Part shown: positions 42,230 to 54,476 of the stretch, piece by piece
Numbering within the stretch: position 1 is the first letter of the stretch
How the letters are laid out: each line of letters opens with the position of its first letter
Source: Gaeumannomyces sp. JS-464
Lineage: Eukaryota; Ascomycota; Sordariomycetes; Magnaporthales; Magnaporthaceae
DNA: 64,000 nt
Direction of reading: 5' to 3'
Assembly (NCBI GenBank): GCA_002197995.1
Contig: NGZR01000005.1
Coordinates: 4,216,001-4,280,000 of the forward strand
The notes under the pieces: generated by a model
Databases searched by the model: none
Told to the model about the DNA's origin: nothing
Seen by the model: the letters and a program-made list of their open reading frames with translations, nothing else
Position numbers and translations under genes: made by a program

Positions 42230-44096
42230 ATGAGTCCCGAGAGAAGCCGCAGCGGCTCGCGCGCCAATCGAGGTGGTGAACGCCACTCGGAGTCGTACGA
42301 CGAGCACACACGTCTGCTCCCAAACCGCCTCGATAGCGATGTTCCCACATACCTGAACCCCGATGACCCGGCGGTGACGCCTTGTAAGTGGCAAACGTCC
42401 CAGGCCTCTCGGAACAATCTTTGGTCTTCGCTGGGCCGGTGGCTTTGGAGTACCTATGACTGCGATAAGGACCGCGGGGCCCCTGCAGGGCTGACCCGGA
42501 TCATTCCAACAGATAACCTGTGGACGGTGCGGCTCATGAGATGGGTGACCGTTTTCTTCGCTATTATCGCCTTCCTGTGGTGGATATTGCAGTTGGTCTC
42601 TATCTTCATCACACCCCCTGGGCTGCACACGCGGGGCTCCGTTTTCTTTGCTTTTGACTACGCAACAATGTCTCTGGCCATGCTTGCCGTGACACTGTTG
42701 TTTTTTGCTGTGCCATCCAAGTCAATCAGGGTGCTTTCTGGAGTCCTTTCTGGCTTACTGGTTGTCGACACCATTATCATCCTCGCCGTGTCACATCTTA
42801 GACAAGAGGAGGCCTTCGTGGGTTCCGCGAGTGTTATATGTAAGTCGACGTTGCTGCTCGCGCCTTTGCGCTTCGTGTCGTTTGTGGGTCAACTGCCATT
42901 ACCCTAGGCTAATACTCGAACGCGGCGCCTCCAGGGCCTTTTTCACGGCCATATGGACCTTCCTAGCGGACGAGGTTGTGCAGTGGGGCAAGAGAGAAGA
43001 GGAGGAGCGGCTGACGGGGCCGACCGGAGACGCGCCGGACTCTGCTGGAGTGGACCGAAGTCGGCATCTCGAGCATTGTCGTCTTCGTGCTTTGCATCGC
43101 CGCCTCCCTGATGACCTGCACTCTCGTCATCCGGGCCATCGACGCGGGGCTTCAGCCACCTGGGACAAGGCATTGGGTCGACGCCGACAAGTACCGGATT
43201 CACATCTTCTGCGCGGGGAATAATACGGAGCTCGACGAGCCGACCGTGCTGATCGAGGGTGGTGAAGAACCTGTGGAGAGCGGCCTGTGGCAGTTTGCAG
43301 ATAATGCCGTACAGAACGGGTCCATGACGAGGTATTGCTTTGCCGATCGTCCAGGCTTCGCGTGGGTGAGTCTCAGGTGCTCGTGGGCACGGCCCGCCCT
43401 TTCCGACCGGACGACTCGAGCCTTGCTGACTGCCAGATATTTGATGCTGCCGCAGAGTGATACAGCACCACCCTCGCTCTGTCGGTTGGGATGGCGGCGG
43501 ACGCCCTCAGCGAGGCCCTCTCGCGGGTAGGTGAGCGCGGTCCCTGGATCTTGATGAGCGCCGGTGTTGGGTCACTCTACTCTCGTGTCTTCTCGTCCAG
43601 GCATGGGAAGGAGACAAAGGGCATCTTGATGATCGACCCGGCGCACGAAGATCTGCTGCACCGAACTGCCGATCCTGGTCGAGGCTTTATGCTCTGGACC
43701 CGGGGCGTGTTGGCGCCATTGGGACTGAAGAGGATCCCGGGCGCCGTGTTCGGCGGCCGGGGCCGGGAGGATCGTGTCTGGGGCAGGTCGACATCGCAGG
43801 GCGAGAAGTACATCTTTGCAAAGCTGCAGGAGAGCCTGGTGGCCAACTCGCTCAGCAAGCGGGAGGTCGTATCGAGCCGGGCGATACAGTACCGCAAGAC
43901 TCCTCTGGCCATTGTCAGCTCGGGGGTTCAGATGCGTCAGGATAGCGAGTGGGAGGTGAAGCAGCGCGATCTCAGCAGGCTCACACGAAACCTGGTCAGC
44001 TGGGACATAGCAGAGGAGGCGCCGCATGAGGTTTGGAAAACCTACCAGGGCCGCGAGCTGCTCGAGAAGCGGCTTGCACAGCTAGTGCGTGCGTGA
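42230..44096 (+). CDS. DUF2417 multi-pass membrane protein with C-terminal alpha/beta-hydrolase domain
   Basis: Three exons: 42230-42839, 42935-43365 and 43456-44096, about 560 residues. Intron 1 (95 bases) restores SASVI|WAFFTAIWTFLADEV; intron 2 (90 bases, GTGAGT...GCCGCAG) joins PGFAW|SDTAPP and is stop-free. The N-terminus is polar with YDEHTRLLPN, a motif seen in vacuolar/endosomal sorting contexts. Hydrophobic helices include residues about 105-127 (WVTVFFAIIAFLWWILQLVS), 145-165, 167-189, WAFFTAIWTFLAD and SSIVVFVLCIAASLMTCTLV. A hydrolase-like domain follows (HWVDADKYRIHIFC, DEPTVLIEGGEEP, MAADALSEALSRVGERGPW). The position expected for the nucleophile elbow reads LMSAGVGSLYS, lacking a G-x-S-x-G. 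Frame breaks lie at 42934-42936, 43018-43022 and 43480-43486. Annotated in fungi as an integral membrane protein of unknown activity. Confidence 0.82.
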
Positions 44097-46505
44097 GAGT
44101 TAGGAGGACGTACACGATAAGCACGGCGAGAAGCCGGCGCACTTGCGCACAGTTCGCTGGGTGCATTATCCCTAGAGGGACATAATGTTTGGGACGCAAG
44201 TAGGCAGTTGTGGGAGGAAATAAGGAATGGTGATATGGAACCAGAACGATATGGAATATTCTGTTGGCACATGGGTTACTCGGCGAGGACTAATGAGAGA
44301 TGTATACCCCTGAGATGTGTAAACTTCAGAGTCAAACAGTCTCGATCTTGAATTAAACGATGGATGGCTTCGCTGCCTTCGAGGTATGAATAATACATGA
44401 CTGAGGCCGACATGGTGCCAACAGTTGCCTGTTTTCGACTACCTGCCTAGGTAGGTAGAGATAGAGTGTAGGTAATGGGTGGGTGTGTTACCGGCTTGCT
44501 TACCACGATGTGCATATATGTTCCAAGCTGTCGGGTTTGCAGCCAAGCTCTGCCACTCACCGAAAGACAGGGGTCGGTACCACCTACCTAGATACCTCGG
44601 GCCCGGTCTTGTATACGGAGGTCCGCTCTTGATTGACCTAACGGTATAATGCTAAGCGTCTCCGTAGCGGGTTGTTCCTTATGGGCGCTGGCTTCGATGA
44701 TAGGTGCAATAGTATCAAACCATTCAACCGCTGTGCGTGCTGAAATTTAAAATGAGGCAGGGGAGGAATCGACGCTCTCGTGCTTCGCTAGCCTCTAAAG
44801 CGAATTTGGCTCCAATAACGGTCAATGCACCAGACACACCGCGTCCAGGATGCATGCCACGTTTGCATACCTGTAAGCTTGTATGCTGAGGTACTTGCCT
44901 AGTGCCAAACCGCACCGGTCTGGGCGACCAGCTGCCAACGATGAGATGACGGGGAGGAGGGGTTCGAAGGTGAAGAGCCCGAACCAAGAATGACTGCCCG
45001 TTGATTGCCAAGACGCATGGATGCGGACGCAGATGGACCTGAACGTCAGACTTTCAAGGGCCCTGATCCTCCCTGCAGTCCCAAAAATATCTCCATGGGA
45101 AGGGAAAAACAATCAAGAAAAAAAGAAAAAAAAGGCCGACGGCACCATGACTGAAATGACTGGGGGCTGAGCTGACAACGCGACCTCGATATGACGGACG
45201 GAGGCGCGATCCTGACATCGCATTGCTTGTGTGTCCACGACATGGAGAACAAGGGAATGCATACAGCTACTGTTACCTGGGATAGAATGGAGGCAAAATG
45301 GGGCGCTGCATAACTCGAGTGACGCGGGCTGCCGTCAGGTTTCGTCTCCCTCAAGTAGCTGCAGGTGAAATGCAGATACCTAGGTAGGCAAATAGGTCCC
45401 TGGGAGATGCCCCAAGTCAATTTTAAAGAAGCGTGATAATCATTAGATTGGGATGACGGGGTTGCTGGCACCCTGGCTGGCGGGACATTGAGTCCAGTCC
45501 CCAGGGGCCAACCGACCGGGGCAGTCCGCCTGATCGACAAAGGAGAGTACAGTCTTTACGGCATGGAGGAGGCGAGGGCATCAGAGCACATACTGCTGGC
45601 GGGTTGATGCCGCACCGCACATGTCGTCCTGTCTGACTGGAGGATTGTCCGCATATCGGCCGCCTTTGTGCTCGGTGCACAAAGTCCAGTGAGCAGTCAC
45701 TGCGGTGCATGCATCTCCCAGGCTGCGCTGGACGGCGGGGATTCTAGCCTGCACTTTGCCGCCGGTACTGAGCATCCCGGGTGCCTCCCCACTTCGGTAC
45801 AACCCACCACAAATTATGTGACCCTTCTTCTTACCTAAGGCACCAGCCGCCCACTAGAAACCCACTGCGTTGTGCGCTGTGCCCAGGGAGCCAGGTACCG
45901 TGTGCCGTTCCGTGCTGGCACAGGGTTACCCATCACTTCCCGCCTGCAGAGAGGCACCTGCGCCGTTGCTGCAGGCCTGCCACTCGTTGGCACTGCTCGT
46001 CACCTGCCAGCACTCCTGACCGACCCCCTTTGCTGAAGAAGCGGAGGGCCAAATTCAGCCCGACACGGCCAGGATCCGTCGCCGTCGATTGATCGAGCTG
46101 CGCCCCTCCAACTCGGCGACGCCCTCGAGACCCAACCCGTAATCAGTTTCCAATTTCCCGCCTCATCCATATTCCCTCGCTCGATCCCTCCGCGGTCCCT
46201 GCCATTTTAGTTTATCCCCAGGCCCGCCACCGTCGACCTCGACAGACCCGGAGCCCCGACCGACACGTAGCCGTCGTCCTCGCGCGGCCGTGATTGAGCA
46301 GGAAAGGCGGGCAGACTGGTTCATGGGCGCCACGACTCTCGTCGATTGATGTCGACGCCCCCAGCCAATCGGGCTTTGGGTCGGTGTCTGACATAGCGAA
46401 CGCCCTCCTTGATCAATCACCCCATCGCCTCCAAACCCGCATCTGCGAGCCACCGCCCTCGCGTGTCGTCGCTGGAGTAGGCCACCGTCCTCACCGCAGG
46501 CCGCC
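44097..46505. other. 2.4 kb region without recognised gene, upstream of lrg1
   Basis: No coding region is supported on either strand; open frames are short and not protein-like. It contains CCTAGGTAGGTAG (44446-44458), CACCTACCTAGATACC (44581-44596), ACCTAGGTAGG (45378-45388) and a related TTACCTAAGG near 45831. The last 400 bases are C-rich and probably form a long 5' leader or promoter of lrg1. It could also hide a non-coding RNA. Confidence 0.5.
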
Positions 46506-49500
46506 ATGTCTGCACCAGACCCCGAAGGTCGTCTGCCTCTCCATGACCGCGGCCGCAGCGACCGCCTGGCCCCGGGAGAGGCGCCTTACCAACAACCCGA
46601 ACGCGACTTCCAAGGCCAGGCGATGGGCCCGGGCCCGGGCCGCTCAAACGGCGGGCATGGCCGCAACCCGTCGCCCTCTTGGGCACCAAGTCCCGGCCCG
46701 GGCCCTGGTCGGGCAGCGACAACGTCCGAGACGACCGCAGCCACAGTGGGGAGAGAAACCGATCGAGGCCAAGGAATGGCCGTTCGGCCAGCGGTCAGAT
46801 GCGCATATGTCAAAAGTGCGGCGAGCCCTTGACCGGCCAGTTCGTGAGGGCTCTGGATGGCACATTTCACCTAGATTGCTTCAAGTGCAGGGTGAGTACT
46901 TCGTCTTGTGGACCCGCCCAACTGTGCATACCTTTCCCCTTACCTGTTCGTGATATCTTACACAGCATCATTCTGTTCCCTCATAATTCTTTTCTTTCAT
47001 TTCATTTTATACATCATTTCCTGCTTTCATTTTTGCCCCTTGCCTTGTCACCTTTGTAGCCTTTGTGTCTTTTATTCTTTCGTTTTTGACACGCACTTGG
47101 CTTGGTGGCCTGCCCAGCTCCGTCTATCGCCCATCGTTATCGTCCCTCGAGCTGACCCGCCGTGAGTTTCTCCTTGCCAGGACTGCGGCCAAATAGTAGC
47201 GTCAAAATTCTTCCCCGCCGATGACGAAAACGGCGGACAGTATCCCTTGTGCGAGAAGGATTACTTTCGCCGCCTTGGCTTGCTCTGTTTTCAGTGCGGC
47301 AATGCCCTGCGAGGGTCCTACATAACAGCTTTAGATCGCAAGTACCACGTCGATCATTTTACCTGCTCCCTCTGCGAGACCGTCTTTGGTGCCCAGGACA
47401 GCTATTACGAGCATGATGGCAGCGTCTACTGCCACTACCACTACTCGACCCAGTTTGCTCAGAAGTGCAATGGCTGCCAGACGGCCATTCTGAAGCAGTT
47501 CGTCGAGATCTACCGCAACGGCCAGAACCAGCACTGGCACCCCGAGTGCTACATGATTCATAAGTTCTGGAACGTCCGCCTCACACCGCCCCAGGACGCC
47601 CCGGCCGAGCCCCAACAGCATGAAGACGAGAAAGCCAGTCGTGAGCTCGTCAAGGAGGGCGAGGAGCGCATGGAGGAAAAGGTTTACCGAATCTGGAGCG
47701 TCCTCTCGACTTTCGAGGAATCATCAGCTGCCTGTATTTCGGACATGCTCCTGCACGTCAGCAATGGCGCTTATGTCGAGGGTGTCATGGTTGCCAAGAA
47801 GTTTATATGGCACGTCGACATTCTGTTCAAGTCTGCCGACGGACTTGACGGAACTATGGCAAGGCTTGATATCAAAGGTACGCCGTTCACTACAAACGCT
47901 GACCCGGCCTCGTCGCTGACGCCCCCTAACTAACCCCGCTGCAGCCTTGTCGTACGGGAGGGAAGCAAAGTTGCTGTGCAAAAAGATCGTCACCTTCTTC
48001 TCGCTCCTGTCGAAGGCCCAGGACAAAGACGTCCGCAAGCTCGGCGTCACGCAGGAACTGCTGTCTCTAGTCACCGGCCTGGCGCACTACCTCAAGCTGC
48101 TGATCCGCATATGTCTCCAGGGGGCGCTTCGGATAGAGAAAGAGCGCACGTCGGATGGGCTGTACCAGTTCTTGGATGACCTGGGCAACCTCGAGAGTCT
48201 CAAGAACGACGAGCCCGCCTTCCAGATCACGAGTGGCATATCTCGGTTATCCGCCGAACGACTCGGACCAGTGCACCCTCTGCCGTAAGCCGATCGAGGA
48301 TGAGTGCGCAAAGCTCGACGACAAGCGTTGGCACTTGGCCTGTGTTGTGTGCAGCCGATGCGGAAAAGAGCTGGGCCGGAGCCTCCAGGACGCAAGATTC
48401 AGCCCTTACGACCAGAAGATCTTCTGCAGCAACTGCGGCTCGTATCATGGTGATCAGGCCAACGGGTTTACCAAGGTCACCAAGCTACAGCAGTATGTGT
48501 TCTTGCTCAAGGTTGCTTTGGCGCGGCTATTGGAAATTCTTCGGAGCACTGGCGCGCTCCCGCAGGTCTCGGAGGATCCGGGGGCGAATGGGTACGACTC
48601 GCTCGACGGCAGCCGAGACGCTCCGCATCTCCGGGGCGACGCGAGGTCCAAGTCGTATGGCGGCGGGAAGGAGCATCAGCGCGAGTCGTCGTACGAGAGC
48701 ACCCTCAACGATGTTAGGAGGTTGAGGAGCACGCGACTGGACAAGACGCTATCGTCAAGCTTCAGGAAGGCCAGGACGTCACGGATCATGGACGGGCCCG
48801 AAGGCACGAGACCGGGCTCTGCAGGAGGCGCGGGAGGGACCGACCCCACCAAGCCCGGGTTTCAGATTGTCGAGGACAGGGGCCCGGCCGACGAAGGAAC
48901 CACGGACATGATGCTCGGCAACCAGGATGCCTTAACGCTGGACGATATTCCACGCATCGTTGCTGCCGAGCAGGCTCGCGAGCAGAGACCCAACGCTTTT
49001 GCACGCCAGGAACTCTTCCGATCGCCCGCCACGGAGCCGAATTTTGTGTCGAACCAGCAGCGGGGGGTCTCACCGGGACGAGATGCCGACCCCCGCCGGG
49101 CTGGCGAACCGTCGCCACAACGGGGCATCGGGATCGGCGGCAGGAAGTACTTCTCGGAGCTGTCGGGGCTCGAGTACTTCATCGTCCGACACCTTGCCGT
49201 CCTGACTATGCACCCGATGCTCGAGAGCGAGTTTTCGCTTGAGGAGCTCCTTGGGTTTATCGAGTCGAGGAAACCGGCGACCTTCTGGAACAAATTTGGC
49301 AAGGCATTCAAGAACGACGGAAAGAAGAACATTAAGAAGAAGGGCGTCTTCGGCGTGCCTCTGGAGATAATAATCGACCGTGACGGCGCCGATTCGACCG
49401 ATGGCGTCGGGCCGGGCACCCTGCGGATCCCTGCCGTAGTCGACGACATCGTCGCGACCATGAGGCAGATGGATCTTTCGGTCGAGGGTGTGTTCAGGAA

Positions 49501-50558
49501 GAACGGCAACATCAAAAAGCTCAGCGAGCTGTGCGAGAAGATCGACCGAGACGGCTGCGACAGCGTGAACCTGAGTGGCCAAACGGTCGTCCAGGTTGCC
49601 GCTCTCTTGAAGCGCTACCTAAGAGACCTCCCGGACCCGCTCATGACGCACAAGCTATATCGGCTATGGCTAGCCGCCGCGAAGCTGCCCGATCCCGAGA
49701 AGCGACGGCAGTGCTTGCACCTCATATGCTGCCTGCTGCCCAAGTGCCATCGGGACTGTCTCGAGATCCTGTTCTGCTTCCTAAAGTGGGCAGGTACCTT
49801 TCACCAGGTTGATGACGAGTCGGGCTCCAAGATGGACGTCAAGAACTTGGCAACTGTTATCGCGCCCAACATTCTTTACACAAGCTCCAAAGCCCTCACT
49901 CTGGACAGCGACCCCATGTTTGCCATCACAGCGGTTGAGGACATCATCACGTACATAGAAGAGATGTGCTTGGTACGTGATTTCTTTTTTCTTTGTTGCT
50001 GTTCTCTCCTCCATTTGCTTTTCTATCTCTATATCTCACTGGACGTCCAGGCTGACAAATGACCCGCTCCCCCCTTTGGTTTTCTAGGTTCCTGATGACC
50101 TGGTCGACATCCTCAACGACCCTTCACTATTCAACAACAACGGCGAGATAACAACCAAGGAAATACTGAAAAGGTTCGGCGACCGGCCTCTGATGAATGG
50201 CGGAGGCCAGCGTCCGCATGGGGAGGCTGAAATCGTCGGGAGGCATGACACGCCCAACCGACCGTTCGCCAAGCGAGTGGATACGGACCCCTCGGTTTGG
50301 CAGGACGAGCGGAGTGTTCGGCCAATGCAGGAGCTCAACGCGCCCTACGCTGCTCCCAGCCACCATCAGCATCAACACACGTCGCCGGGAAAACCGAGGG
50401 GCCCTCCGCCTGAGGAGGGGCACCCATCACCATATGGAAACGAGTTTGAACCCCCGGGGATGACGCCAGACGGTCAGGACCGTGGCCAGCGGCGTGAGTG
50501 GCGCAACTCGGGATGGAGCAGACAAAATAGTTCGGTGGGCGTCACAGGAACGGGGTGA
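46506..50558 (+). CDS. lrg1: LRG1-type Rho GTPase-activating protein with LIM domains
   Basis: Four exons: 46506-46891, 47181-47877, 47945-49972 and 50088-50558, about 1193 residues. Introns are 289, 67 and 115 bases. LIM 1 starts at CQKCGEPLTGQFVRALDGTF and is split by intron 1 (FKCR|DCGQIV). LIM 2 is CFQCGNALRGSYITALDRKY. A further partial LIM is CNGCQTAILKQFVEIY, and one more follows, CTLCRKPIEDECAKLDDKRW. The RhoGAP domain covers about residues 825-1040, with the arginine finger in SVEGVFRKNGNIKKLSEL and the LLKRYLRDLPDPLM motif. In Neurospora and yeast, Lrg1 acts on Rho1 to set polarity, cell-wall glucan synthesis and hyphal tip extension. Frame breaks lie near 46690-46706 and 48239-48243. 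The tail is His/Gln/Pro-rich and likely disordered. Confidence 0.93.
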
Positions 50559-51543
50559 CGACTGCATATCTGGGTTTACGGACGGCTTGTTGGAAACATT
50601 CGAAACGAAAAGAGTACCGAAAAAAAAAGCCATTTTTACGGCCGAACTCCATCAGGTTTTCCGTCTTTGTTCCCTGGTCTTCTTCTCCCTCTCCCTGTCT
50701 TTTCTCGCCTGCAGCTTTTTCCTCATACACCACGTTCCCCGTCTCGCACGCCGCCATCCCCATTTTTTTCTTCTCTCTTCTTTTTGCACTCTTTCAACTT
50801 TTTCGTCTTCTTTTTATTCTATATATCTCCTTTTCGGTTTCTTTTGTGTCTTCCCCATTTCCTTTCTTCATGGTTTCCCCAGTAACTCTTCCATCTTTTC
50901 CGGTTCACAGCAATCGGATTATCCGTCGTTGCCTGTTGGCACAACTCCGTGCATAACCTGGTCCGTGAGATGGACTTCCATATACCCTTCCATGCGCTAC
51001 GTGCCTACCCCTTTTTAGCATGCTTCTTCGCTACTGCTTTTACTAGAGACACTCATGCTTTGGGTGTAGAGCAATCCGAGGCATATATGCATCACCCTCC
51101 TTCTCTGAGACCTCACCAAAATCCACAGTCTCGTGCTGCACAACGCGTCTTTGGCTCCTCCTCATACTTTTCCCCAGAGATTTCAATAGGGACCATCTAT
51201 ATTTATTGCAGGCTTGCTTCGCCGTCTCGGCACACCTATGTGTACCCACGTTGTCTGCATGGTGGCTACTCACAACGCCTTCCTACAGCGGCACGTCGGC
51301 GCGCATCGTCATGGAGTAGGACGCACTATAGATAGCCCGCTACACTCTCAGGTCGAGCAAGCGAGTTGGATAGGCACAAGATGGGTAGGTAGGCGAAAAG
51401 GTATATTAGTGGAGGTCCTGTTGTTTATATAGAGTAAGGAAGCATATGTGAATTCCGCCAATGGTTGTCCCCTCAGTCGTGGCAAAATAGAGCTGGTTGG
51501 AAACAGTGTTAGACTAATATTAGAAGCTGATTTTTCCTGGGCC
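50559..51543. other. convergent 3' region of lrg1 and erg26
   Basis: 985 bases with no supported gene. A long CT-rich segment (about 50655-50880) on the plus strand generates hydrophobic but spurious open frames. GGGTAGGTAGG occurs at 51383-51393. Confidence 0.6.
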
Positions 51544-52652
51544 CTACTTGGCCGCGCCGGCTTGTTGTCGACTCAGGCAGTCGGCGACACCTCTCCTCAC
51601 GCCCTCCTCGAGCGACACAAGGGGCTTGTAGCCTAGACGCCTCTTCGCCTTGGTAATGTCGTAGTAGCGCGTCATGCAGCTGTAGATGATGCGCTGGCGG
51701 TTGAAGGTCGGCGGCTTTCCGATGAGCCAGCAGACCGTCTCGCTCAACCAGCCCAGGACAAGGCCGACCTCGCGGGGAGAACCCAGACGCGGTCGGTGCC
51801 GTGCGGGGAGCCGGCGGCCTTCCAGACCATGCGGCAGAAGTCCCAGAAGTACAGGGGCGAGTCGTTGGTGACGAGGAAGACCTCGCCATCGACGCGCTCG
51901 TGGTCTAGCGGGGCCGTGGCGGACTCGTACGTGACCAGGAGGGCGCGGGCGGCCAGCAGGTGGGCGTGGGCCACGTTGCCGACGTAGGTGAAGTCGAAGA
52001 TGTTGTTGTTGTCGCCGACCTGGACGTTCCAGCGGCCCTCCTGGTAGGCCTGGACCATCTTCTGGATGGCCATGGCGTCGCCCTCGCCGATGATGCCGGC
52101 CGGGCGGATGGCGACGGTCAGCAGCTTGGAGGGCTCGTTGGCCTTGATGACGATATCCTCGGCCGCGGCCTTGGTCTCGGAGTAGTACTCGGACTGGTCG
52201 GCGCCGCGGATGACGGGCCAGCGCTCGTCGGCGTTGATGAGGTCCGAGTGGTTGTCGCTGATGACGCTGGCGGAGCTGGTGAAGACGAGGATCTTGACGG
52301 CGGCGGCGCGGCAGGCCTCGACAACGGCGGCGGTGCCGTCGACATTGACGCGGCGGAAGAGGTCGTGGCTAGCCTTGTCGTCGCCCTGGGCGAGGGGGCT
52401 GGCGGGTGTGGATGACGACGTCGGGCTTGATATCCTCGAAGATGGAGGCGAGGCGGGCGGCGTCGGTGATGTCTGCATCGACGTAGCGCACGCCGTCCGA
52501 CTCGGGGCGGCGGTTGCGGGTGCAGCGCAGGTCGATGACCGAGACGGAGCACCGGTAGCCTCGACCAGCATGCGCACCACGTGGTGGCCCAAAAACCCGC
52601 ACCCGCCGATGACGAGCACCCTGCCCAGGTTGAACTTTGTTTCTGCCGACAT
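51544..52652 (-). CDS. erg26: sterol-4-alpha-carboxylate 3-dehydrogenase (decarboxylating)
   Basis: Single exon of about 369 residues, starting at 52652 (MSAETKFNLGRVLVIGGCGF). It belongs to the 3-beta-HSD/short-chain dehydrogenase family. The Rossmann glycine motif is GGCGFLGHH at residues 16-24, the catalytic pair is YSETK near residue 160, and the C-terminal part holds the membrane-associated helices (SETVCWLIGKPPTFNRQRI). It oxidises and decarboxylates C4-carboxysterol intermediates in ergosterol synthesis at the ER, together with Erg25, Erg27 and Erg28. Three single-base breaks: about 52549 (missing C, giving GAPVSVIDLRC), 52406-52408 (extra C before ASPLAQGDD) and about 51779 (missing C, giving REVGLVLGWLSET). 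The last residues QQAGAAK precede the stop at 51544. Confidence 0.93.
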
Positions 52653-53301
52653 TGTCGGGCTCTGGCGTCGCGACGTGGGCCGTTCCGGGTTGGTCAACGG
52701 GGGAGGAGCGGCGGCGGTCGACAGGAGGCCTTGCCTGGTCCCGAGGTCGGCGTGATCGTCGAGGCTGCTTGGAGGGAGGCGCACGAATGATACGTCTTGG
52801 AGACCCTGGGTAACCTAGTCGAATTTCTAGGTCGGACGTCGTCGCGGGAGGATTACAGTTGAGGTCAGGACGACCACGGCCAAATTCTGGCGGGAAAAGG
52901 GTCCGGATATTTGGACATGGATCCAATTAGACTAACTCGGCCATCATGAATGATCCTGGTGGCGTTCCGTTTGATAACAGCACAGGACTTTTTAGCGGAC
53001 AATTTGGCTTACGTAAGGCCCCAGCCAACACCGGACTAGCGCTGCAAGCCGCCGCTCATGCCACCTAGCTTGGGGCGTCCACCGCTCGGCGCGAACGGCC
53101 ACAGCGGGCGGCCTTGATGGTGCATTCTCCCTTCCCGCGTGAAAGAAGGGCCGAGAGAGACGATAGTTGCTTGCGCTAGGCTTTCCCTAGTCCTGTCCGT
53201 GATGGGCCTGAAAGCACCACTCCCGTGACAGCGGCAGGGCCTGCCAGGACTTCTAATTGCCGAGTCTTGGGGGCGCTCATCAGCGGCCAAGTGTTTTGGA
53301 T
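52653..53301. other. divergent promoter region, erg26 / orphan
   Basis: 649 bases between start codons; the frame of erg26 stays open about 130 bases upstream but without family similarity. No specific regulatory site (for example a convincing sterol element) is recognised. Confidence 0.5.
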
Positions 53302-54476
53302 ATGGACCCAGTATGGGCCGAGACAGAAACGGAGATCCTGGTACATGCTACTGCCCCGAGCCGGGCTTTGCACGACGCCTACTACCGGGCTTTGGCGAGT
53401 GCGTATCTTGACTTCCAGCCGGCCCGGACAACCCACCTGGTGCCCGCCAGGGATGGCGGCAGCAGCGCCATCTGTCCGTCGTCAACCGAGGCCCTCGACT
53501 CTCCGCAGCTCTCATTTGAGGATGTTGGGATAACGCTGGCTCCCCCTCCCGCACTGCATCCATGTCCGGACGGCGAGGCCTTGGAGCAGATTCGCAGTCG
53601 TCACTGTCTGCACCGCCCAGCGAGGTTGAGGATTCTCAGCCCTTTCACCATTTGCGCCTAGGGATTCGGTCCTCGCAGGGAACTGACAGTCCGCCCCATC
53701 GTGACTCGCCCTCATCAACACTGCCATCGTCGTCTCCTGGCCTTGGAGACACAGACACGAGCGCCGTCGGCCTCGACTCTAGCAGTGCCGACTTTGGTGC
53801 GTTTGGTGACGATGGCGAGCATGATGGCAATGACACCGCGCCGTCCTCGGGCCGGGCCGACTCCGAGCCCCTCTTTGCGGATAGAGCAGGGTCCTCACCA
53901 CAGCCCCGGGAGCTGCTGGTAACCAAAAGCCTCAGCGACGTTGGCCCTAGCCGCCCCGAGCTCCCACACGATGCCAGAGCCGCCAGACAAGGAGGCCTGG
54001 GGGCAAAGCTGGCGGGAGTCCTCGAAGTGTTCGCGCCGGAGCCCGATGGTTCGTGCGACGATCTCGAGCTGTCGAGCCTGCTCACCTACAACCTCATCAA
54101 GCTCGACTCCGACCTTGGCCTGATCAGGCGGTTTGGGTCTAAGAGGCGACTCCTACAGGGGAGAGAGCCGCGGCCGACGGAGCGCGGCTTCTGGGAGCTC
54201 GCGTGTTCGGGATGGGACCCCAAGGCCAAGAAGGAGACTTGGGGCTACCTCGCACGCTACGTCGGCGAGGGCCGTGCCGGATGGGGAGTGTGGCTCAAGC
54301 GGGATGCTGCAACCGACAACATACGCCTATTTTCGTTCGGCCACGTACTGGGCCACATGTATCTCCTGCTCTACACCGCTACTCGCCGCCGCATTCTCAG
54401 TCTTGACTGCACATGGATGTCGGGCGGTGATGGCCTGGTCTTCGTTCCGGCGACCAAGGATGGCTGGGATGTGTGA
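53302..54476 (+). CDS. conserved fungal hypothetical protein with RGFWELACSGWDP domain
   Basis: About 391 residues with one frame break between 53550 and 53620. The start at 53302 gives MDPVWAETETEILVHATAPS and an Ala/Tyr-rich helix (LHDAYYRALASAYLDFQP). The centre is a Ser/Pro/Asp-rich, probably disordered region. The C-terminal domain (about residues 285-391) has a distinctive pattern: ERGFWELACSGWDPKAKKET, then WGYLARYVGEGRAGWGVWLK and LFSFGHVLGHMYLLLYTATR. I have a memory of this Trp/Gly-rich arrangement in other filamentous fungi, where it remains unassigned. No signal peptide; the LLLY segment is too short for a membrane helix. Divergent from erg26 and convergent with the HMG-box gene. 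Function unknown. Confidence 0.68.

Noticed and set aside
46294..46953. 219-codon plus-strand frame overlapping the start of lrg1
   Set aside because: It overlaps the lrg1 N-terminus in another frame and has Arg/Pro/Ala shadow composition.
50482..51018. 178-codon frame with hydrophobic C-terminus after lrg1
   Set aside because: It is a CT-rich 3' UTR read in frame; Phe/Ser/Leu content is compositional.
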